Source of the DNA: Pseudomonas sp. PDM18 | GTDB taxonomy: Bacteria; Pseudomonadota; Gammaproteobacteria; Pseudomonadales; Pseudomonadaceae | Direction: 5' to 3' | Assembly: GCF_014852585.1 (NCBI RefSeq) | Contig: NZ_JACVBX010000006.1 | Span: 248,001-312,000 of the forward strand | Length of the DNA: 64,000 nt | The notes under the pieces: model-generated | What the model was told of the DNA's origin: nothing | The model's input: the letters and a program-made list of their open reading frames with translations, nothing else | Databases searched by the model: none | Program-made: the position numbers and the translations under genes | Part shown: piece by piece, positions 9,046-17,268 of the stretch | How positions within the stretch are numbered: the stretch's first letter is position 1 | Layout: the number at the start of each line of letters is the position of its first letter

Positions 9046-10248
9046 TCAATCGGGCATCAGGATGCCCTTGGCGATGGTGTTGCGCTGGATTTCGCTGGTC
9101 CCGGTGAGGATGCGCATCATACGGGTCGCGCGGAACAGCCACTCCACCGGATGTCCGTTGATCAATCCGGCGCCGCCGTGCACCTGCACCGCGCGGTCGG
9201 CGATGCGGAAGGCGGTCTCCGAGCTGAACACCTTGCACATCGACGACTGGGTGCGTATGTCGCCGCCCCCGTCATAGCTGGCCGCGGTGGCGTACATCAT
9301 GCTGCGCGCGGCATACAGCTCGGTGGCCATGTCGGCGATCATGTGGCTGACCGCCTGGAACATGCCGATAGGCCGGCCGAACTGCACCCGCGTGCGGGCG
9401 TAATCCACCGACAGGTTCAGCGCCAGCTCGGCCATGCCGAGCATGGTCGCGCAATGCAGCAGGCGATTCAGGGTGATGCGCCCCATGGCCAGCTTGAAGC
9501 CCTTGCCCTCCTCGCCGATGCGGTGCGCCAGCGGCACTTTCACCCCTTCGAGGATGATGTCGCCGTGGGTGCCGGGGCCGGACATGGCCTGGTAGTCGGA
9601 GACCACCCTGGCGCCGGGAGCGGCGAGATCGACGAAGAACGCCGAGATGCCTTCCGCGCCCTTGCCCGGCCCGGTCACCGCCAGCAGCACGGCGAAGTCC
9701 GCGTAGGGCGCGCCGGAGATGTAGCGCTTGGCACCGTCCAGCACGTAGTGGTCGCCCTCCAGGCGCGCGCTGGTCTTGATCGCCGTGGCGTCGGAGCCGG
9801 CCTCGGCCTCGGTCAGCGCGAAGCACACGGCCTTCTCGGCGCGGCACACCGGGCGCAGGAAATGCTCGATCTGCTCTTCGCTAGCCACGCGGAACAGGTG
9901 GCCGACGCGCGGCGGGCCGCTCAGCTCGCCCAGCACGTGGGCGGCCAACACCGCACCGCTGCTGGCGGCGGCTTCCTTCACTGCGCACAGGTCGGCGATG
10001 CCCAAGCCGGCGCCGCCCAGTTCCTCGGGCAGCATGATGTTGTAGAAGCCGCGCTCGCAGGAACGCTTCCACAGGTTGCGCAGCAGCTCGCGCGGGTGCT
10101 TCTCGCCGAAGCGGATGCCCTCGCGCTGCTCCAGCGGCAGCAGCTCCTCACGCAGGAAGCCGCGCAGGTCGTCGATGATCGCTTGCGCCTTGGCGCTGGG
10201 CTGGATGCCCGGATAGCTCGATTGCACAGGGTTCGATTGCATGCTCAT
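9046..10248 (-). CDS. Acyl-CoA dehydrogenase family protein lacking the usual catalytic Glu
   Basis: A 400-residue FAD-dependent acyl-CoA dehydrogenase-type protein. Start ATG 10248 has a GAGGAC ribosome site inside the end of the ligase gene, only 4 bp away. The middle domain has the FAD/substrate signature CFALTEAEAGSDATAIKT (143-160); the C-terminal helical domain contains GRPIGMFQAVSHMIADM and VQVHGGAGLINGHPVEWLFR. In the C-terminal loop the usual YEGTxxIQ reads ILTGTSEIQ, so the position normally holding the catalytic base is Thr382; no Glu is obvious at the alternative site in the earlier helix (LAMGRITLNR). It may use another base or act on an unusual acyl-CoA. Co-transcribed with ligase and MFS permease. 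Confidence 0.9.
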   Translation of the reverse strand: MSMQSNPVQSSYPGIQPSAKAQAIIDDLRGFLREELLPLEQREGIRFGEKHPRELLRNLWKRSCERGFYNIMLPEELGGAGLGIADLCAVKEAAASSGAVLAAHVLGELSGPPRVGHLFRVASEEQIEHFLRPVCRAEKAVCFALTEAEAGSDATAIKTSARLEGDHYVLDGAKRYISGAPYADFAVLLAVTGPGKGAEGISAFFVDLAAPGARVVSDYQAMSGPGTHGDIILEGVKVPLAHRIGEEGKGFKLAMGRITLNRLLHCATMLGMAELALNLSVDYARTRVQFGRPIGMFQAVSHMIADMATELYAARSMMYATAASYDGGGDIRTQSSMCKVFSSETAFRIADRAVQVHGGAGLINGHPVEWLFRATRMMRILTGTSEIQRNTIAKGILMPD

Positions 10249-10252
10249 GTCC

Positions 10253-11800
10253 TCAGATCCGCCGATCCTGGTTCTGCCAGTAGGGCTCGCGCACCAGGCG
10301 GCGCACGACCTTGCCGTTGGGGTTCTTGGGCAGTTCGCGGACGAAATCCACACTGCGCGGCTTCTTGAAGCCGGCCAACTGTGCGGCGCACAGCTCGATG
10401 ATCCGCGCCTCGTCCAACTGCATGCCGGGCTTGAGCACCACCACTGCCTTGATCGCCTCGCCCCACTGCTCGTCGGGCACGCCGACCACCGCCGCCTCGA
10501 AGATTTCCGGCAGGCTGTAGAGCACTTGCTCCACCTCGGTCGGGTAGATGTTGAAGCCGCCGGAAATGATCATTTCCTTCTTGCGGTCGACGATGAACAC
10601 GTAGCCGTGCTCATCCACCGTGGCGAGGTCGCCGGTGAGGTAGTAGCCATCGCGCATGACCTCGGCGGTCAGCTCCGGCGCCTGCCAGTAGCCCTGCATG
10701 ATGTCCGGCCCGCGCACGACGATCTCGCCGATCTCGCCGGCCTTCACGTCCTCGAAGTCTTCGTTGACCACCCGCAGGTCGGTGTCGAAGTAGCAGCGCC
10801 CGCAGGAGGCCAGGCGCCTGGGGTCTTCCAGGGCGGCAATGTGGTCCTGCTCGGTGAGCACGGTGACCAGCGAACAGGTCTCGCCGGCGCCGTAACCCTG
10901 GGCGAGTATCGGCCCGAACACCTGCATGGCCCGCCGCACCAGCGCCGGAGCCATTGGAGCGGCGCCGTACATCACCAGGCGCAGGCTGCTCAGGTCGTAG
11001 GTTTCCACGCCGGGGAAGTTCACCAGGCGATTGATCATCGCCGGCACCAGGAACAACCGCGTAACGCGCTCGCGCTGGATGGTCTCCAGCAGCAGGCGGT
11101 CGTCGTAGCGCTCCACCAGCAGGTTGCAGGCACCAGCGGCGAGCAACGGCATGACCTGCATGCCACTGGCATGAGTAATGGGGCCGACGTGGGCCATCAC
11201 ATCGCCGGGGCCGGAACGGCCCGTGGGGCTGGCGATGCTCTTGCGCACCAGCGCCTTGCGGTTGCCGACGCTGAGCATGGCGGCCTTGAGCACGCCGGAG
11301 CTGCCGGAGGTGTAGTGCAGCACGGCCAGTGCGTCATCCGCCGGGTCGCAACTGATGTGCGCCTCCGAGCCACGCTCAAGCACTTGCATGTAAGGCACGT
11401 CAGCGCCCGCGTCAGCCAGAGGGACGATCATTTTCAGGTCCGGCAGTTCGGCGCGATGCTGGTCGATCAGTTGAGCGAAGGCCGCATCGGCGATCACCGC
11501 CTGGCTCCGTGAATCCTTCAGTACGCTCAACACTTCATCGGGAGCCAGGCGCGCATTGATCGGCACCTTGACCATGGCGTTCTTGTAGAGCGCGACTTCC
11601 GCCTCCACCAGTTCGACGCGGTTGAGCGCCAGGATCGCCACGTGGGCGCCCTGCTCCAGCCCCAGCGCGAGCAGGCCGGAGGCCAGGCGGTTGGTGCGGC
11701 GTTCGAGGTCGGCGAAGGTGATGCGTTGGCGGGAGTCGACCACGGCTTCGCGGTCAGGCCAGTAAAGCGCGCTACGGCGCAGGATTTTACCCAGGTCCAC
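10253..11800 (-). CDS. Class I adenylate-forming acyl-CoA ligase
   Basis: A 515-residue acid:CoA ligase converting an acid, ATP and CoA to acyl-CoA, AMP and pyrophosphate. ANL motifs are intact: A3 P-loop TSGSSG at 164-169, a Y-G-A-G-E-T A5 motif, YLTGDLATVDEHGYVFIVDR (A7/A8), KKEMIISGGFNIYPTEVEQV (A8 hinge) and the A10 lysine in NPNGKVVRR. The start is a GTG at 11800 with a weak purine-rich site. It is first in the operon ligase-dehydrogenase-permease. By neighbourhood it activates the compound handled by the DUF1302/DUF1329 pair or the permease. A medium/long-chain or cyclic carboxylate is plausible but not shown. Confidence 0.92.
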   Translation of the reverse strand: MDLGKILRRSALYWPDREAVVDSRQRITFADLERRTNRLASGLLALGLEQGAHVAILALNRVELVEAEVALYKNAMVKVPINARLAPDEVLSVLKDSRSQAVIADAAFAQLIDQHRAELPDLKMIVPLADAGADVPYMQVLERGSEAHISCDPADDALAVLHYTSGSSGVLKAAMLSVGNRKALVRKSIASPTGRSGPGDVMAHVGPITHASGMQVMPLLAAGACNLLVERYDDRLLLETIQRERVTRLFLVPAMINRLVNFPGVETYDLSSLRLVMYGAAPMAPALVRRAMQVFGPILAQGYGAGETCSLVTVLTEQDHIAALEDPRRLASCGRCYFDTDLRVVNEDFEDVKAGEIGEIVVRGPDIMQGYWQAPELTAEVMRDGYYLTGDLATVDEHGYVFIVDRKKEMIISGGFNIYPTEVEQVLYSLPEIFEAAVVGVPDEQWGEAIKAVVVLKPGMQLDEARIIELCAAQLAGFKKPRSVDFVRELPKNPNGKVVRRLVREPYWQNQDRRI

Positions 11801-11925
11801 TTGTTGTTCTCGTTGTCAGGGGAGACGAACGAGATGCTAAGAGCCGGGTGCCGGACCCGGCCAATACCATAGGTCGATGCCGGCCATGCCGGAATGCGAT
11901 GGGTCATGCCAATGGAGCCGGTGAG

Positions 11926-12138
11926 CTAGTCCAGCGGCGGCTCCTGGGCGAGGCCACGGGGCCCGGCAATTCCCCAGATAACCAGCCCGACCATCGGGAA
12001 GATCACGATCAGCAGCGACCACAAGGCCTTGGCATTCACGTCCTTGTCGCTGCGGAAGATGCTGACGATGGCCCACAGGCCCAACAGCACGATGATGATC
12101 GCCACGGCGATCCAGAACCACGAAGCGAGCGTGGACAT
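11926..12138 (-). CDS. PLDc_N domain small membrane protein
   Basis: A 70-residue protein with two membrane helices (FWIAVAIIIVLLGLWAIVSI and LWSLLIVIFPMVGLVIWGIA). It matches the short stand-alone form of the phospholipase D-nuclease N-terminal domain. I chose the ATG at 12138 because GGAG lies eight bases upstream. There is no PLD catalytic HKD motif. These proteins are common small inner-membrane proteins of unknown function. Confidence 0.8.
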   Translation of the reverse strand: MSTLASWFWIAVAIIIVLLGLWAIVSIFRSDKDVNAKALWSLLIVIFPMVGLVIWGIAGPRGLAQEPPLD

Positions 12139-12403
12139 GGCAGGTCTCCTTTCTATGACGGGCAATGGCCTATGACAGGCAATGGCTGCCCTGTCCTACG
12201 ACTGGCCGCGTGCCTTGCGCAAAGGTTCATTCCGCCGGACGAGACGTGTGCACAGACCGTTCGTCCCTGGCAGCGAACACCGGACCTGTTACACCGGTCA
12301 TCCGCATAGGCGACACAACAACAGATGTCGCCCGCTGCCAGCGTTCATGGCCAGCCGTTCACGTTGACCACTCACGCTTGACCAGACACGCGAGGTGCCC
12401 CCG

Positions 12404-12748
12404 ATGGGCTGGAACGATCATCAGGATGTCGAGCGCTCGGAGGCCCTGCGCCGGCTGCTCGAAGAAGGTGCCCTGGAAGCCGACAGCCGCCAGGAAATAC
12501 TTGCCCGCTACATCCTCAACCACGGCTTCGCGGCGCTGTCCGAGGCACAGCAACAGGAATTCCACGATGAACTTCTCCCGCTACTCAATCGCCGAGACCG
12601 CAGCGAAGGGCTGATGCCCCAGGGCGACCTCGACCCGGCCATCGCCGATCCGCCCATCAACGATCCTGGCAACGAAGACCCCGGCTCCCTCATCGAAGTG
12701 GAAGTCGCCGAGGGCCTGCGCCCAGGGCACCGCTCCAGCCGCGATTGA
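12404..12748 (+). CDS. Hypothetical acidic small protein
   Basis: A 114-residue soluble protein starting MGWNDHQDVERSEALRRLLE. The ATG at 12404 has a GAGGTG ribosome site; an in-frame GTG nine bases earlier is less well placed. The N-terminal half is helical (RQEILARYILNHGFAALSEA), while the C-terminal half is rich in Pro, Asp and Glu (DLDPAIADPPINDPGNEDPG) and likely disordered. No signal peptide or known catalytic motif. I do not recognise the family. It sits 46 bp before the Yip1-domain gene and may be co-transcribed with it. Confidence 0.6.
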   Translation: MGWNDHQDVERSEALRRLLEEGALEADSRQEILARYILNHGFAALSEAQQQEFHDELLPLLNRRDRSEGLMPQGDLDPAIADPPINDPGNEDPGSLIEVEVAEGLRPGHRSSRD

Positions 12749-12794
12749 GCCCGGACAGGGTGAACATCCAAACCACAGGCCCGAGGAGGACGAC

Positions 12795-13406
12795 ATGAGC
12801 TTTCCCCTGACCCATTTCTTTTCCCACCCGGAGCAGGCCTGGCACGAACTGCGTGAGAACACCGAGCGGCATCCGGCCAGCTACCTGCCGTTCTGGTTGC
12901 TGATGCCGCTGATCCCGGCGGTGTGCCTGTTCATAGGCACCACCCAGGTCGGCTGGCGCCTGCCCGGCAACGAGCAGACCCAGTACCTCAGTTTGTCCAG
13001 CGGCGCGCTGCTTGGCTTCTGGTGCTATGTCGGCCTGGTCGCCGGGATCGTCATCATCGCCTACCTCACGCGCTGGGTGCTGTTCCGCACCGAGGTGCGG
13101 CCCAACGTCAACCACAGCATGGGCTTCTCCACCGCCGTGGCCCTGCCGCTGATGCTCGCCGGCATCGCCGCGCTGCTGCCCTCACGCTGGCTGCTGATCC
13201 TCGCTGCCGGGGCAGCCGCGGCCTATTCCGGCTGGCTGCTGTTCATCGGCCTGCCGATCTACATGCGCCTGACCCAGCGCAGCGCGGCGTTCTATGCCGG
13301 CTGCATCCTCGGCCTCGGCTTACTGGCATTGCTGACGACGGCATTCGCCTTCCTGGAGATGTGGGGGCAGACAATGGCGGGGGCCGGGGAATATCTGCAG
13401 GAGTAG
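12795..13406 (+). CDS. Yip1 family (PF04893-like) inner-membrane protein
   Basis: A 203-residue protein with about five membrane helices, at roughly 32-49, 69-90, 109-126, 131-150 and 163-185. The N-terminal HFFSHPEQAWHELRE followed by hydrophobic segments is the bacterial Yip1/DUF1282 pattern. Function is unknown in bacteria. The start has GAGGA ten bases upstream (GAGGACGACATG). Confidence 0.82.
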   Translation: MSFPLTHFFSHPEQAWHELRENTERHPASYLPFWLLMPLIPAVCLFIGTTQVGWRLPGNEQTQYLSLSSGALLGFWCYVGLVAGIVIIAYLTRWVLFRTEVRPNVNHSMGFSTAVALPLMLAGIAALLPSRWLLILAAGAAAAYSGWLLFIGLPIYMRLTQRSAAFYAGCILGLGLLALLTTAFAFLEMWGQTMAGAGEYLQE

Positions 13407-13448
13407 GCCAGCACTCCTGCAGAGTGACTCGCTCGCGTCCGGGTTCGG

Positions 13449-13589
13449 TCATTGCTCCGGCCGCGGCACAGGTTCTTCCGGGGGTTGCTGCATCGGTACT
13501 TCCTCGGGGAAATCCTCGGGAATCTGGCTCTCACGGTCCGGCGGAGCTTCCTGGGGTTCCGGGCGCTGGGCTTGGTGATGGGCGTACAT
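13449..13589 (-). CDS. Small Pro/Glu-rich hypothetical protein (46 aa)
   Basis: A 46-residue open frame (MYAHHQAQRPEPQE start, PPEEPVPRPEQ end) with an excellent ribosome site, GGAGG eight bases before the ATG at 13589, supporting translation. It is almost entirely Pro, Glu, Gln and Arg and is likely disordered. No homologue recognised. It lies between the convergent Yip1 gene and the hybrid kinase, whose stop region ends at 13656. Confidence 0.5.
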   Translation of the reverse strand: MYAHHQAQRPEPQEAPPDRESQIPEDFPEEVPMQQPPEEPVPRPEQ

Positions 13590-13655
13590 GGCGAGTCCTC
13601 CGGACAGATGGCAGTCACCATTGGGCTGCACCAGCGTCACGGAGGTTCGCTTTTT

Positions 13656-15611
13656 CTACCCGGCGCGCGTCACCTGCTGCAACAATGCCAGCAATTGCTC
13701 GCGGTCGAACGGTTTGGGCAAACGCAGCACCGCGTCGGCCACACTGTCCAGCCGTCCGGCGTAACCGGTGGTAAGTACACAGGTCAACGCAGGGTAAGAC
13801 TGGCGCACCTGCTGGATCAGCAGCATGCCGTCCATGTCCGGCATGGCAAAGTCGGTGATCATCAAGTCGAACTCCGACTGCTCCAGCAGGTGCAGCGCCG
13901 CCCGCGCCGAGTCGGCCCGCGCAGGCTGGCAACCGAGGTCCGCCAGCAACGCACTGGTGCCGGTCAGCACCAGGGCATCGTCGTCCACCACCAGCACCCG
14001 CAGTCCCAGCGGCTCGGTCAGTTCGACCGAGGCACCATCCGCCGGCACTTCATCGCTCACGCCAGGTTCCGCCTCGGCCGTCACCTTGACCGCCGGTAAC
14101 CAGACTTCCGCCGTGGTCCCCTGCCCCGGTGTGCTGCGCAGCAGCAGCGCCCCACCCTGCTGCTGGGCGAGGCCGTGGACGATGGACAGGCCCAAGCCGG
14201 TGCCCTTGCCGGTCGGTTTGGTGGTGAAGAACGGCTCGGCGGCGCGGCGCAGGGTGTCCTCGTCCATGCCCTGCCCTGAGTCGGTGACGGCCAGGCACAC
14301 GTAGTCCCCCGCCGCCAGCTTGCCGCTCTGGCGCGGCCCGACCTGGGCATTGCGCGCCGAGAAGGTGATGCTGCCACCGCCAGGCATGGCGTCGCGGGCG
14401 TTGGTGGCGAGGTTGATGATCGCCAGCTCCAGCTGGTTCTGGTCACTCATCACGCAGTCCAGCTGAAGCGGAAAGCGCGTCTCCAGGCTTATGGTCGGGC
14501 CCAGGGAGCTGACCAGCAGCTCGCTCATGTCCTGCAGCAGCGCCGGCAGCTGGATCGGCTGCGGGAACAGCCGTTGCTTGCGGGCGAAGGCCAGCATCCG
14601 CTGGGTCAACTGGGCGCCGCGCCGGGTAGCCTCCAGCGCATTGCGCCAGATGGCCTGGACCTTCTCGTTGTCCTTCGGCAGCTGCCGTTCAAGCAACTGC
14701 AGGCCGCCGAGAATCACCGTCAGCAGGTTGTTGAAGTCGTGGGCAACGCCGCCGGTGAGCTGGCCGAGGGACTCCATCTTCTGCGACTGAATCAGCTCGT
14801 CGCGGGCGCGCTCCAGCTCTTCCTGGACGCGGCGCTTGTCGGTGATGTCGCGGGTGATCTTGGCAAAGCCCAGCAGCTTGCCACTGTCGTCGAACACCGG
14901 GTCGATGACGATGTTGGCCCAGAAGCGCGAGCCGTCCTTGCGCATCTGTAGGCGCTCTTCCTCGTAGCGCCCTTCAGCCAGCGCGGTGCTCAGGCTGGCC
15001 TCGGGAACGCCATCCTGGCGATCCTCGTCGCTGTAGAAACTGTCGAAGTGACGGCCGATCACTTCCTCGGGATGGTAGCCCTTGATCCGCTGGGCACCGG
15101 AGTTCCAGCTGGTGACGTGCCCCTCGGGATCGAGCATGTACAGCGCGTAATCGGTAACGCCGTTGACCAGCAGGCGGAACTGCTGCTCGCTGCGGCGCAG
15201 AGCCTGCTCGGTTTCGTGCTGCTCGGTGCGGTCGCGGGTGATCTTGGCGAAGCCCAGCAGCTCGCCGGAGGAATCACGGATGGCGTCGATCACCACGTGT
15301 GCCCAGAACGATCTGCCATCGCGGTGCAGGCGCCAGCCCTCGCTCTCGAAGCGCCCGACCCGAGCGGCCTCGCCCAGTGCCAGCTCGGGCAACCCGGCTT
15401 CGCGGTCAGCGGGGGTGTAGAAACGCGAGAAGTGCTCGCCGAGGATCTCATCAGCGGCATAGCCTTTGAGGCGCTGCGCCCCGGAGCTCCAGCTGCTGAC
15501 GCGGCCATCGGGGTCGAGCATGTAGATGGCGTAGTCGGTCACCGCCTCGACCAGCAGGCGGTAGCGTGCATCTTCGACGAGTTGGGCGGTGCTGGCGATC
15601 TTATCGGGCAT
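13656..15611 (-). CDS. Hybrid sensor histidine kinase: PAS-PAS-HisKA-HATPase-REC
   Basis: A 651-residue soluble hybrid kinase with no membrane segment. Two near-duplicate PAS domains (about 12-130 and 142-260) share LLVxxVTDYAxYMLDPxGxV and FAKITRD endings. The dimerisation/phosphoacceptor motif GGVAHDFNNLL puts the His at 291. The ATPase domain has N404 in LATNARDAM, DSGQGMD, and GKGTGLGLSIV. A C-terminal receiver (about 535-650) has the acidic pair at VVDDD, phospho-Asp 587 in MITDFAMPDMDG and LTTGYA. The phosphate may go to the fused receiver or to a separate output protein; no output gene is adjacent. The PAS domains resemble those sensing redox, light or small ligands, but the cue is unknown. 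Confidence 0.93.
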   Translation of the reverse strand: MPDKIASTAQLVEDARYRLLVEAVTDYAIYMLDPDGRVSSWSSGAQRLKGYAADEILGEHFSRFYTPADREAGLPELALGEAARVGRFESEGWRLHRDGRSFWAHVVIDAIRDSSGELLGFAKITRDRTEQHETEQALRRSEQQFRLLVNGVTDYALYMLDPEGHVTSWNSGAQRIKGYHPEEVIGRHFDSFYSDEDRQDGVPEASLSTALAEGRYEEERLQMRKDGSRFWANIVIDPVFDDSGKLLGFAKITRDITDKRRVQEELERARDELIQSQKMESLGQLTGGVAHDFNNLLTVILGGLQLLERQLPKDNEKVQAIWRNALEATRRGAQLTQRMLAFARKQRLFPQPIQLPALLQDMSELLVSSLGPTISLETRFPLQLDCVMSDQNQLELAIINLATNARDAMPGGGSITFSARNAQVGPRQSGKLAAGDYVCLAVTDSGQGMDEDTLRRAAEPFFTTKPTGKGTGLGLSIVHGLAQQQGGALLLRSTPGQGTTAEVWLPAVKVTAEAEPGVSDEVPADGASVELTEPLGLRVLVVDDDALVLTGTSALLADLGCQPARADSARAALHLLEQSEFDLMITDFAMPDMDGMLLIQQVRQSYPALTCVLTTGYAGRLDSVADAVLRLPKPFDREQLLALLQQVTRAG

Positions 15612-15812
15612 GGATTAGGGGCTCCCTCGGCTCATTGAGCAAAGCACAGGCTCAGCCATCCTACCCCGGCTGCCGCCGGATGGCGCCGCAGGAAAGAATC
15701 TCTGCCCCCTGCGCGCTTGTGCCCGTCCGCCAGCGTGGACTCAGGCTGCTCACCGGTGCGGCGTACTGTCCCCGCGAAACCGGCTCAAGGCTTGCGCTCA
15801 TGGTGACAGTCG

Positions 15813-15838
15813 CAAAAAAAAGCGGCCCGAAGGCCGCT
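15813..15838 (-). terminator. Rho-independent terminator of DUF1302/DUF1329 copy 2
   Basis: On the minus strand the sequence is AGCGGCC-TTCG-GGCCGCT followed by seven to eight T residues. The seven-bp GC stem with a stable UUCG-type loop and U-tract is a textbook intrinsic terminator. It lies 45 bp after the DUF1329 stop at 15883. Confidence 0.92.
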
Positions 15839-15882
15839 GATAAACACATCGGAGCGCCGGTGAGCGCCAGTCAAGCCCGCCG

Positions 15883-17241
15883 TCAGCGGATGCCGGTGGC
15901 GCGCAAGGCGTTGGGGGTGAAGTCGTTGCTGCTGGACTGCACCGCGAAGTCGTAGCTGCTCTTCTCCTCGTTGCGCAGGCCGGACACCGTGTAGCGGCCG
16001 GACAGCACGTCATAGTGGGTTTCCGCCGTCAGCCAGGTGAACTGCTGGTCGTAGAACGGCCGCGCATGGCCCTCGGATACGCGCCAGAGGCTGCCACGGC
16101 CGTCGTAGGCGTCCGCCTCGGCGATCTGCCAGCTGTCCTCGTCGATGTAAAGGTCACGCTTGCTGTAGATGTGCCGCTGGCCCGGCTTCAGGGTCGCCAC
16201 GACGTGCCACACGCGATGCAGCTCATAGCGGGTGTGGTCCGGGTTCAGGTGGCCGGGCTTGACGATGTCGTCGTATTTCAGCGATGGCGAGTCGAGCGCG
16301 AAGCTGTTGTAGGGGATGTACAGCTCCTTCTTGCCCACCAGTTTCCAGTCGTAGCGATCCGGCGCGCCGTTGAACATGTCGAAGTCGTCGTAAGTACGCA
16401 TGCCTTCCGCGCCGGGGCTGTCGTAGCCCACCTGCGGAGCGCGGCGCACGCGGCGCTGGCCGGCGTTGTACATCCACGCCATGCGCGGTTCCTTGACCTG
16501 GTCGATGGTCTCCAGCACCAGCATCACGCTGCCCGCGCGACGCGGCGGCGAGAGAATTTCCTGGCGGAAGTAGTAGAGGATGTTGTCCATCTTCGCCGGG
16601 TCGTAGTCCTTGAGCCCGAACGGGAAGGCGAATTGTTCCTTCATGTAGCTGATGGTGTAGGCGCCATTGGTCTGCGGGTTCATCTGCGCGGTGGTGCGCA
16701 GCATCGCATTGCCACGGTAGCGGGTGACGTGGTTCCAGATCACTTCCAGGCCGTTCTGCGGGATCGGGAATGGCACAGTCATGCTGAAATTGGTCAGCCC
16801 GTTGCCACCTTCGGCCAGCGACGTGGCGGTGGCGTTCTTCTTCGCCGCGTCGATCACCGCCTGCGGGTAGCTGGCGCTGCGATGGCTGGGGTAGACCGGG
16901 ATGCGATAGGTCTCGGGGAAGCGCTGGAACATCGCCAGTTGCCCCGGGGTGAGCTTGTCCTGGTACTGCTGAGCGTTCTGCGCGGTGATGGTGATCAGCG
17001 GCTTGTCCGCGGCATAGGGGTCGGCGAGGAAGCCGCCGGCGTCGGCCTTGCCGGCGTTCAACGCCAGGCCGCCGGTCCAGGCCGGGATGCTACCGTCGGC
17101 ATTACCCGCTTTCTCGGCGCCAATCGGGGTGAGTTCGTTGCCCAGGCGCGCGGCCTGGTCGGCACCGACCGCGGCCATCACCTGCCCGGCGAGCAGGCTC
17201 AGTGTCAGGCAGCCAGCCTGCAACCATTGCTTGTTGTTCAT
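15883..17241 (-). CDS. DUF1329 periplasmic protein, copy 2
   Basis: A 452-residue secreted protein with signal peptide MNNKQWLQAGCLTLSLLAGQ...VMA. It carries the same landmarks as copies 1 and 3: ELTPIGAEKAGNADGSIPAW, YPSHRSASY, GLEVIWNHVTRYRG, RRVRRAPQVGYD, APDRYDWKLVGKKELYIPYN, HRVWHVVATLKPGQRHIYSK and C-terminal LRATGIR. It lies 27 bp behind its DUF1302 partner and is followed by a strong terminator, so the pair forms a closed two-gene operon. Function as for copy 1: putative periplasmic partner of the barrel, not experimentally defined. Confidence 0.9.
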   Translation of the reverse strand: MNNKQWLQAGCLTLSLLAGQVMAAVGADQAARLGNELTPIGAEKAGNADGSIPAWTGGLALNAGKADAGGFLADPYAADKPLITITAQNAQQYQDKLTPGQLAMFQRFPETYRIPVYPSHRSASYPQAVIDAAKKNATATSLAEGGNGLTNFSMTVPFPIPQNGLEVIWNHVTRYRGNAMLRTTAQMNPQTNGAYTISYMKEQFAFPFGLKDYDPAKMDNILYYFRQEILSPPRRAGSVMLVLETIDQVKEPRMAWMYNAGQRRVRRAPQVGYDSPGAEGMRTYDDFDMFNGAPDRYDWKLVGKKELYIPYNSFALDSPSLKYDDIVKPGHLNPDHTRYELHRVWHVVATLKPGQRHIYSKRDLYIDEDSWQIAEADAYDGRGSLWRVSEGHARPFYDQQFTWLTAETHYDVLSGRYTVSGLRNEEKSSYDFAVQSSSNDFTPNALRATGIR

Positions 17242-17268
17242 GCTTTTACCTCAGGGGACTGGCGAGCG

